Shown here in pieces: positions 23,994 to 29,473 of a stretch of 29,473 nucleotides of DNA. The translations under genes were made by a program, and so were the position numbers. Each line of letters begins with the position of its first letter. Positions within the stretch are counted from its first letter, which is position 1. The stretch lies in contig JBHIFB010000025.1 in NCBI GenBank assembly GCA_046760905.1, positions 1-29,473 of the forward strand. Direction: 5' to 3'. The DNA comes from JBHIFB01 sp046760905. Lineage in GTDB: Bacteria; Gemmatimonadota; CAZMKB01. Under the pieces are notes generated by a model. The model was not told where the DNA came from. It did no database searches and was given only the letters and a program-made list of their open reading frames with translations.

Positions 23994-25493
23994 ATGGCAA
24001 AGGCGATTCCAAGGATATTCTACAACAAGGTCAGTCTATTCGGTTTGACCATCGTAGCCTTGGGTCTTTTCATCTTTCTTTTCCTCTTCGCAGTGAAGAG
24101 CATGAGTACTGAGGGAGTGCCTTATGCTGGCCTTGTGATCTTCATCCTGGTACCATCTATTATGGTATTCGGCATTTTGCTCGTTATACTCGGAGTGCTG
24201 ATACAATGGACTAGGAAGAAGAAACAGGAGGCTGAGCTGGAAGATATGCTCATCATAAATCTGGCTAATCCTATCCACCGGAAAAACGCGTTCCTTTTCC
24301 TTTCAGGTATCATAGTTTTCTTCTTCCTCTCGGCATTCGGAAGTTATCAGGCTTATCATTACACCGATTCTATCGCCTTCTGCGGGCAGTTGTGTCACTC
24401 GGTGATGAAGCCTGAGTTCGTCGCTTATCAGAACTCTCCGCACGCGCGTGTAAAGTGCGTCGAGTGTCATGTCGGTGCGGGCGCGAACTGGTATGTGAAG
24501 TCGAAGATGTCAGGACTATATCAGGTCTATGCGATGCTTACGGAAAAGTATCCGACCCCTATACCGACACCGATCGAGAACCTGAGACCTGCACGAGAAA
24601 CATGTGAGGAGTGTCATTGGCCGGAGCAGTTCTATGGCGCCCAGCAACGCTATATATCGCATTATCTACCTGATGAAACGAACACCGAGTGGAACGTGAA
24701 CATGCTAATACGAACCGGCGGGGGTAGCCCGAAGTTCGGTCATTCATCCGGGATACACTGGCACATGAACACTCTCTTCGAGATTCAATACATCGCCACA
24801 GATGAGAAGAGACAAGATATCCCCTGGGTCAGATCAAAGGATGTGATGACAGAAGAAGTCACCGTTTTCAGGGCTTCAGATTCGCCTCCGGATGAGGAAC
24901 TTATGCAGTATGAGATACGCACAATGGACTGCATGGACTGCCACAACCGCCCTACTCATATCTATCTCTCACCCAGTGAAGTTGTGAATCTCGCGATGGC
25001 AGTCGGCGAGGTGGACAGGACCCTTCCATACATCAAGAAGGTAGCTGTCGAAGCACTCTCTGATGATTACGCCTCGACGGATAAGGCTATGGAGGGGATT
25101 GCAACCACAATAAGCGTTTTCTACAGGACCAGGTATCCTCAAGTGTTCAGTGAAAGAAACAGCAGTATCCGCGCATCGATCAACCGTCTTCAGGATGCAT
25201 ACAGGAGAAACTTTTTTCCGGAGATGAAAGCGAAGTGGGATTATTACCCCGACAACCTCGGGCACTTGAACTTTCCAGGCTGTTCGAGATGCCATGATGA
25301 CAATCACTCAAGCCCTGATGGAAGAGTCATCTCGAGGGAGTGTAACAGTTGTCACTTCATCCTGGCCCAGGGATCAGGGGATGACAATGAGGCACTCAAT
25401 GCCGAAGGCATGGATTTCATACATCCAGAAGATATAGGCGAAGCATGGCGCGAAATGATGTGTTCAGATTGCCACGAGGGGGGCCTTCCATGA
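23994..25493 (+). CDS. Seven-heme NapC/NirT-family membrane cytochrome c
   Basis: 499 aa. Three membrane helices (about 13-36, 45-72, 99-123) separated by a lysine-rich cytoplasmic stretch anchor a periplasmic multiheme domain. Heme-binding motifs: CGQLCH (130-135, a CX3CH variant), CVECH (155), CEECH (204), CMDCH (313), CSRCH (430), CNSCH (450) and CSDCH (490). The first heme's context (FCGQLCHSVMKPE) is that of NapC/NrfH-type quinol dehydrogenases, which take electrons from the quinol pool; the extra hemes suggest a longer wire towards a periplasmic or surface acceptor. The acceptor is not identifiable from this window. GAGAGGA precedes the ATG. The DUF167 gene starts one base after the stop. 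Confidence 0.93.
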   Translation: MAKAIPRIFYNKVSLFGLTIVALGLFIFLFLFAVKSMSTEGVPYAGLVIFILVPSIMVFGILLVILGVLIQWTRKKKQEAELEDMLIINLANPIHRKNAFLFLSGIIVFFFLSAFGSYQAYHYTDSIAFCGQLCHSVMKPEFVAYQNSPHARVKCVECHVGAGANWYVKSKMSGLYQVYAMLTEKYPTPIPTPIENLRPARETCEECHWPEQFYGAQQRYISHYLPDETNTEWNVNMLIRTGGGSPKFGHSSGIHWHMNTLFEIQYIATDEKRQDIPWVRSKDVMTEEVTVFRASDSPPDEELMQYEIRTMDCMDCHNRPTHIYLSPSEVVNLAMAVGEVDRTLPYIKKVAVEALSDDYASTDKAMEGIATTISVFYRTRYPQVFSERNSSIRASINRLQDAYRRNFFPEMKAKWDYYPDNLGHLNFPGCSRCHDDNHSSPDGRVISRECNSCHFILAQGSGDDNEALNAEGMDFIHPEDIGEAWREMMCSDCHEGGLP

Positions 25494-25494
25494 G

Positions 25495-25830
25495 ATGAGC
25501 CCCCTTTCCCCTTTTCTCCTTAAATACGGAGATTCTTTCTTGAGAATGCCTATCGATCCTGATCAAATCCCTCACAGAAAGAGCCGGCATGGCTTCGTAG
25601 TCAACGTGAGGGTCGAACCGCGTTCATCTAAGGCATGCGTCGTTGGAGTGATTGGCGAGGCCCTCAAAGTGAAGCTCACCGCCTCTCCCGTGGGGGGAGC
25701 TGCAAACAAGCAGCTCATCGATGTTCTATCCGATTTCTTCCGTGTTCGAAAAGGTGATGTTAGAATCCTCAGAGGCCATGCCAGTAAGAAGAAAGTTGTG
25801 GAAGTAGTGGGTGTTTTGCCACATGTGTGA
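25495..25830 (+). CDS. DUF167/UPF0235 (YggU family) protein
   Basis: 111 aa. The core reads VNVRVEPRSSKACVVGVIGEALKVKLTASPVGGAANKQL...SDFFRV-KGDVRILRGHASKKKVVEV, the full pattern of this small conserved cytosolic family, whose role is not established (in many bacteria it sits near yggT and PLP-homeostasis genes). The first ATG lies one base after the cytochrome stop, implying translational coupling; the ATG at 25546 (94 aa) matches the family's usual length and is an alternative start. Association with the cytochrome may only reflect operon position. Confidence 0.85.
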   Translation: MSPLSPFLLKYGDSFLRMPIDPDQIPHRKSRHGFVVNVRVEPRSSKACVVGVIGEALKVKLTASPVGGAANKQLIDVLSDFFRVRKGDVRILRGHASKKKVVEVVGVLPHV

Positions 25831-26135
25831 GGCTCAGACTTCAAGAGCATGCCTCTGGAATCCTCATAGAGCATGTCTTCATTAACCCGATTCAGCTCTA
25901 TCTGACTGTCCGGATTGACCCGGCTCAGGGTATAAGTTCTTGTGGTTTGAACGCTCACGATTGACCTGTCGCTACAACCGGTGTCAAATCCTGCAAAAAC
26001 TCGAATCAAGGGCTTTCACATAAAGACAAATTTTTTAAGGAAGCTTAAGAGGAATATTCTACTTGATAATTATGTGGAAAATGCCTATTTTAATATAAAA
26101 GACTCTTTTATCTTAAAATATAATCTATAAGCGCT
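25831..26135. other. 305-bp intergenic region ahead of the Rrf2 gene
   Basis: No gene is seen. The first two thirds are ordinary in composition; a minus-strand frame covers it but runs antisense through the DUF167 gene and is not convincing. The last 110 bp are very AT-rich and hold the promoter and palindrome in front of the Rrf2 regulator. Confidence 0.6.
26063..26109 (+). promoter_or_regulatory. Promoter and candidate operator of the Rrf2-hemerythrin block
   Basis: TTGATA (26063-26068), 17 bp, TATTTT (26086-26091) forms a plausible promoter. Immediately downstream, AAAAGA-C-TCTTTT (26097-26109) is a perfect 6-bp inverted repeat around one base, lying over the predicted transcript start, where a repressor would bind. 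Rrf2 regulators commonly bind AT-rich palindromes at their own promoters. A second TATAAT at 26119-26124 could give a leaderless message, and no Shine-Dalgarno sequence precedes the ATG at 26136. Confidence 0.45.
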
Positions 26136-26549
26136 ATGCTATTATCCCGTGCCTGCGAATATGCATTGCTTGCAGTGTGGTACCTGGCTAGAGAGCCTCA
26201 GATGCCATACATTCCGATCAAAGAGATCGCTAAAAAAAATAGAATCTCATCGTATTTTCTGGGAAAGGTTCTTCAGAAACTCACGCAAAAGGGAATTTTG
26301 ATCTCATACAAAGGGTCGAAAGGAGGCGTCGCGCTGGCAAGGCCCGCCGAGGAGATTAAAATCGCAGAGGTTGTGGAGGTCATTGATGGACTGGAATTCA
26401 GACAAAAATGCATCACCGGCCTGCCAAGATGCAATGACAAAAAGCCTTGTCCTCTACACCAGGATTGGACAAGAATACGCGAAGAGATATACCAGATGCT
26501 GGCGAGCAAAAGTATTGCCCAATTGGTAAAAGAAGGGACGAAGCGGTGA
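26136..26549 (+). CDS. Rrf2-family Fe-S type transcriptional regulator
   Basis: 137 aa. The N-terminal winged helix (ACEYALLAVWYLA, IPIKEIAKKNRISSYFLGKVLQKLTQKGILISYKGSKGGVALARP) is characteristic of Rrf2/IscR/NsrR proteins. Three cysteines, 92, 99 and 105 (KCITGLPRC-x5-C), sit where IscR and NsrR hold an Fe-S cluster; Glu8 is at the position that supplies a fourth, non-cysteine ligand in some members (Asp8 in a Streptomyces NsrR, Glu8 in RsrR). It is thus likely a sensor of NO, redox state or cluster supply. It heads a co-directional set with two hemerythrin proteins, and probably represses it. Which signal it reads cannot be told from sequence. It lacks a clear Shine-Dalgarno sequence. Confidence 0.9.
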   Translation: MLLSRACEYALLAVWYLAREPQMPYIPIKEIAKKNRISSYFLGKVLQKLTQKGILISYKGSKGGVALARPAEEIKIAEVVEVIDGLEFRQKCITGLPRCNDKKPCPLHQDWTRIREEIYQMLASKSIAQLVKEGTKR

Positions 26550-26637
26550 TCGATAATATCTGGAGGCCAATGGATTCCGTTGGTGTTCGCCTATTGAGGA
26601 ACCAAGAGTGAAGAGCTCTGATGAAAGGAGAGCAAAC

Positions 26638-27210
26638 GTGTTACCAACAGAAAGTCTTATGGAAGAACATCGGGTTATTGAGAGGATGCTTAAGGTCATC
26701 GAAGCGATTTCCGATAGACTTGAGAAAGGCGATAATGTCTCACCTGATATCCTGGAAAATGTCCTCGATTTCATTCGTACATTCGCTGATAAGTGCCACC
26801 ACGGCAAGGAGGAGGATCTTCTATATCCTCGCGCCGAATCCCGAGGTATCCCCAGAGAAGGCGGCCCCATAGGGATGATGCTCATTGAACACGATGAGGG
26901 TCGCTCCTTCGTAAAAGAAATGGCGAAGGCATTGGAGAAGCACAGCGGGGGAGATAGAAGTGTGCAAACTGTTTTCGCCAACAACGGCAAGGCATATTCT
27001 GGCCTGCTGTCTCAACACATCTACAAAGAGGACAACATCCTCTATCCTATGATCAATAATGTCCTCTCTGAGGAAGATCAGGAAGAGATGTCGGAAAGGT
27101 TTGAGAGAGTCGAACGGGAACGAATTGGAGAGGGAAGACATCACCATTATATCCATCTTATAGAAGGGTTGGAGAGAGAGTTTGTTGAGCCGCAAGGTTT
27201 TGATTCCTAA
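26638..27210 (+). CDS. Hemerythrin HHE-domain protein
   Basis: 190 aa from the GTG at 26638, chosen for its AAGGAG seven bases upstream and because PTESLMEEHRVIERML is the usual beginning of this family; a GTG at 26608 with GAGGA is an alternative. A single four-helix HHE domain carries the diiron ligand set His11, His54/55, Glu58/59, His85, His127 and Glu131 (EEHRVI, HHGKEEDLLYP, IEHDEGR, QHIYKEDNILYP). A His-rich C-terminus (RHHHYIHL) follows. Family members bind O2 or NO or assist Fe-S repair (YtfE/RIC relatives). It lies 88 bp after the Rrf2 gene and overlaps the next gene by 29 bp, so translation is likely coupled. Confidence 0.88.
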   Translation: MLPTESLMEEHRVIERMLKVIEAISDRLEKGDNVSPDILENVLDFIRTFADKCHHGKEEDLLYPRAESRGIPREGGPIGMMLIEHDEGRSFVKEMAKALEKHSGGDRSVQTVFANNGKAYSGLLSQHIYKEDNILYPMINNVLSEEDQEEMSERFERVERERIGEGRHHHYIHLIEGLEREFVEPQGFDS

Positions 27211-27997
27211 GGAACACGGCACTTGGGCCATGCTACTGATACCGTATTCTATCGGTGTGGCGGTGAGTGGCGGATTTTCTACCAAGACTATCTACGGCTT
27301 GGTTGGTGTATTGATGCTTTTTCTCAGCCGACCGTCCTTGATGATATTGCTGAAAGAAAGACAATTTCATGGTCGCTACCCCGTTGGTGCACGGAAATTA
27401 TGGTTCAATTTTGGCATACCTGCGGTCTCAGGGATGGGAGTGTTCTTCTGGCTCTTTATAAAATATAGTTTATGGCAGCTACTGCTCATCGGGTGGGTCG
27501 GCATAGTATTGTTCCTTCTGTATACCTGGTGTACTTTGCATAGGATGGAACGCGCGTTTTTTGGACAAATAGTAGGTATTCTCATGCTTACCTTCACTAC
27601 AACCTTAGCAGTGTATATTTCTCGAGGGCGATTGACCCGCGAAGCATTTATACTATGGCTGCTCAATGCTCTCTATTTTACACTCAGTGTATTCTACATC
27701 AAGATGAGAGTGAGAACCTCTACCTGCCGTGATGGTCTGGCAACCAATCGAGTTAAGTTTGCCCTGGCAAAAAATTGCCTGGCCTATCTGACAATCTTAA
27801 TGTTGATCATTGTCATTTTGATTCTTACACAGTGGGTGCCTGTCTTAGTAGTCCTGGCGTTTGTGCCTGTTACAGCTCATACACTGTGGGGCACCATCAC
27901 CTTGCAACCAAAGTTGGAAATTATGAGAGAGGGCTTGATCCAAACAGGATTAGCCCTGATTTTTGCAGTTTTAGTGATCATTTCTTACAGAATTTAG
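27182..27997 (+). CDS. YwiC-like integral membrane protein
   Basis: 271 aa with about eight hydrophobic helices. The N-terminal IPKEHGTWAMLLIPYSIGVAVSG is the signature of the YwiC-like family, whose Bacillus subtilis founder lies between nitrate-related and fnr genes; biochemical role unknown. The start is a TTG (27182, or the next codon) preceded by GGAGAGAGAG inside the hemerythrin gene, with a 29-bp overlap. Positioning between two hemerythrin genes and next to an Rrf2 regulator fits a part in nitrate/NO or low-oxygen metabolism, but that is contextual inference. Confidence 0.85.
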   Translation: MLSRKVLIPKEHGTWAMLLIPYSIGVAVSGGFSTKTIYGLVGVLMLFLSRPSLMILLKERQFHGRYPVGARKLWFNFGIPAVSGMGVFFWLFIKYSLWQLLLIGWVGIVLFLLYTWCTLHRMERAFFGQIVGILMLTFTTTLAVYISRGRLTREAFILWLLNALYFTLSVFYIKMRVRTSTCRDGLATNRVKFALAKNCLAYLTILMLIIVILILTQWVPVLVVLAFVPVTAHTLWGTITLQPKLEIMREGLIQTGLALIFAVLVIISYRI

Positions 27998-28041
27998 CAA
28001 AAAGTCTGCAGCTTGAGGCAAATGGCCAAAGGCTCACGTAA

Positions 28042-28191
28042 TGGGGGCAACCGGAGTCAAGAAGAATCGGACAGCTTCTTGAGAAGGTAGTCTGGGAAGC
28101 CGCCAAGCCTGAAGAGAAGAAAGAGTTTCAGGATTTGTGGATGGAGAAAGTCAGGAACATACTGATTGAAAAAGAGAGGGTAGATGAATGA
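28042..28191 (+). other. Open frame ending in ATGA overlap with the next gene; start unclear
   Basis: In this 49-codon open frame the last 40 codons read like a real helical protein (QLLEKVVWEAAKPEEKKEFQ... to ...IEKERVDE) and the TGA at 28189 overlaps the next gene's ATG as ATGA, as in coupled operon genes. No ATG, GTG or TTG precedes the well-formed part: the only ATG (28141) would give 16 aa, while a stop (TAA, 28039) closes the frame upstream. It may be the 3' remnant of a truncated gene, a frameshifted small gene, or translated from a rare start. Not recognised. Confidence 0.35.
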
Positions 28192-29207
28192 CTCAAAGTA
28201 GAAGAAGGGAGACATTAGAGATGAGAAAGGTAGAGACCCTGGATGTAAAAGGGATGGCACATGAAGAAAGGGAAAAACTAATTTTCCGCGGTATCGAAGA
28301 TCTCAAAGAAGGAGAGTCACTGAGACTTGTCCTGGAGTTTAACCCTCTGCCCCTTACTCATCTGCTGGAGGCAAGAGGAGAATTCGAACTCCACTATGAA
28401 AAGCAGGGGCCAACGGAATGGATCCTGAATATACAGAGGACGGTGGTCATGGAAGATAGGAAGGAGCAATTGAGACAGTTTCTTAAAGAGCTTAAACAGG
28501 GTCAGATGAGTGAAGATTCAGAGGTGAAAGCCAAGGAAATATTCCGGTCGGTGGATGCCAAGACTCTGGGAGTTGTTGAACAGGAACTTATCCGGGAAGG
28601 AGTCTCACACGAAGAGATCCGGAAGAGTCTGTGTGACATCCACCTGGACGTACTGAAGGAAACGCTGGTATCCAAGAGGATAGATGTCTCCGCTCCGCAT
28701 CCTGTACACACTCTGATGGAAGAACACCGGATTATTCTGGACAGTTTGAATCAGCTGGACTCGGTGATAGACCGGCTGAAACGTATGGATAGCTTCGACC
28801 GGCTGGGTGAGGATGAAGAGAAACTGAAGGAACTCGCCCATCACCTTATAGAGGCAGAGAGCCATCACTCCAGGGAAGAGGAGGTGTTGTTCCCCAAACT
28901 GGAGAAGCATGGCATCATAGAACCGGCAGAGATCATGAAGATGGATCATGTGGAGTTTAAAAAGAGGAAGCAGGAGTTGTATCAGACTGTATATAATCCA
29001 GAAAGGATGGGATTTAAGGACTACAAAAAGAAGGTAATCGAGCTTGGCAGTTACCTGAGCAGCGAGCTAGAAAGTCATATCTTCAAAGAAGACAACATCC
29101 TCTACCAAATAGCCCTTCAGGTGTTGACCGAAGAGGATTGGGATGAAGTTAAGGCTGAATGCGACCGGATTGGTTACTGCTGTTTCACTCCAAAGGACCT
29201 GGAATAA
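28188..29207 (+). CDS. DUF2249-DUF438-hemerythrin fusion protein
   Basis: 339 aa from the ATG at 28188 (GAGAGGG eight bases upstream); the ATG at 28221, just before RKVETLDVKGM, is an alternative and marks the domain edge. Domains: DUF2249 (about 13-85, IEDLKEGESLRLVLEFNPLPLTHLL), DUF438 (about 95-165, LKELKQGQ...EQELIREGVSHEEIRKSLCDIHLDVL), and an HHE hemerythrin domain (about 175-325) with ligands in MEEHRII, HHSREEEVLFP, MDHVEF and SHIFKEDNILY. DUF438 and HHE domains often occur together with a PAS domain; here DUF2249 is added and PAS is absent. Likely a cytosolic diiron protein in NO/O2 sensing or detoxification. The second half resembles the hemerythrin protein at 26638 (KEDNILY, LMEEHR-I), so the two may have arisen by duplication. 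Confidence 0.9.
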   Translation: MTQSRRRETLEMRKVETLDVKGMAHEEREKLIFRGIEDLKEGESLRLVLEFNPLPLTHLLEARGEFELHYEKQGPTEWILNIQRTVVMEDRKEQLRQFLKELKQGQMSEDSEVKAKEIFRSVDAKTLGVVEQELIREGVSHEEIRKSLCDIHLDVLKETLVSKRIDVSAPHPVHTLMEEHRIILDSLNQLDSVIDRLKRMDSFDRLGEDEEKLKELAHHLIEAESHHSREEEVLFPKLEKHGIIEPAEIMKMDHVEFKKRKQELYQTVYNPERMGFKDYKKKVIELGSYLSSELESHIFKEDNILYQIALQVLTEEDWDEVKAECDRIGYCCFTPKDLE

Positions 29208-29386
29208 ATTGTAAAAACGGATTTTTCCACTTCTGCCACGGCCGCAGGCGCCATGGGCAGAGAGGTAAAGGTCTTCTTTACCTACTGGCCCCTGGAATAT
29301 CTGATTAAAGGAAAGAATGAAGTGAACTGATCGATGAAGTTGACAAAAATGCCGGATTAATCAACTTTCTTTCTGAGTCCGGGTGA
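29208..29386 (+). pseudogene. Remnant of a DsrE/DsrF-like (DsrE_2) gene, broken in two frames
   Basis: Directly after the stop of the previous gene, and in its frame, 29208-29330 encodes ST-SATAAGAMGREVKVFFTYWPLEYLIK, matching the region of DsrE_2-type proteins where Ala-rich helix and FFTFW strand meet. In a shifted frame, 29324-29386 encodes ELIDEVDKNAGLINFLSESG, like the family's C-terminal tail. The central part and the N-terminal strand are missing and there is no start codon, so this looks like a gene that lost about half its length by internal deletion. DsrE-like proteins act in sulfur relay. Short matches judged by eye. Confidence 0.6.
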
Positions 29387-29424
29387 TGCCTTTGATCGAA
29401 GGTCGTGTTAAGGAAGGCTGACTA

Positions 29425-29473
29425 AGTGCTGCGTTTCACAAATACGGTGACGTATCTTGGAAGTGAAACGCAG
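29425..29473 (-). repeat. 53-bp palindromic intergenic repeat, copy 3 (inverted, cut by window end)
   Basis: The reverse complement of copies 1 and 2: left arm AGTGCTGCGTTTCAC at 29425-29439, the TCAC-loop centre complemented, and the opposite arm truncated after 11 bases at the window end. The adjoining CTTAGT (reading outward on the minus strand) is shared with copy 2. Confidence 0.9.

Noticed and set aside
25572..26009. 145-aa minus-strand frame behind the DUF167 gene
   Set aside because: Most of it is antisense to a clear DUF167 gene, and the part in the gap shows no recognisable motif or ribosome site.

Overview
This 29.5 kb window reads as a contig from an uncultured bacterium of the FCB group or a nearby candidate phylum (Zixibacteria, KSB1, Eisenbacteria or Latescibacteria type). 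The grounds are two giant secreted FG-GAP proteins ending in the 'YQN-PNPFNP...' C-terminal sorting domain associated with type IX secretion, moderate GC content, and a mix of multiheme cytochrome and hemerythrin genes. No rRNA or tRNA gene was seen, so the assignment rests on protein style only. Both ends of the window fall in the same 53-bp palindromic repeat in opposite orientations, which suggests that the assembly stopped there because the repeat is multicopy.

Layout. 1-11308 (+): two paralogous cell-surface giants (1617 and 1959 aa), each with a signal peptide, an FG-GAP beta-propeller, FN3/Ig-like modules, a shared helical region of about 500 aa that I do not recognise, and a sorting domain. 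The 53-bp repeat flanks the first as direct copies, and the 340-bp spacer between the genes also holds a diverged palindrome and a GC-rich structured stretch. 11321-16433 (-): an orphan hydrogenase-maturation-protease homologue and two alkaline-phosphatase-superfamily proteins (one with BNR-like repeats, one membrane-anchored with TPRs). The two latter genes each have a perfect TTGACA-N17-TATAAT promoter. 16649-19052 (+): comM then larE, converging on and overlapping an FN3 lipoprotein gene (-). 20279-22785 (+): a membrane-anchored MerB-like protein that keeps the Cys/Asp/Cys catalytic triad, 20 bp ahead of a pruA-type aldehyde dehydrogenase. 23066-23705 (+): a small secreted protein of unknown role and a 55-aa lysine-rich Cys3His protein with its own promoter and terminator.

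23994-29473 (+) is a redox and stress block: a seven-heme NapC/NirT-like membrane cytochrome followed one base later by a DUF167 gene; then an Rrf2 regulator with three cluster-type cysteines, a hemerythrin-domain protein, a YwiC-like membrane protein, a DUF2249-DUF438-hemerythrin fusion, and the wreck of a DsrE-like gene in two pieces. The last set looks like one co-directional unit in which an Fe-S or NO/O2-sensing repressor controls diiron proteins that handle NO, O2 or iron. That function is inference from families and order. The most distinctive items for follow-up are this hemerythrin block, the TM-anchored MerB-like protein, the unrecognised domain shared by the giants, the palindromic repeat family, and the leader hairpin in front of the first giant gene.
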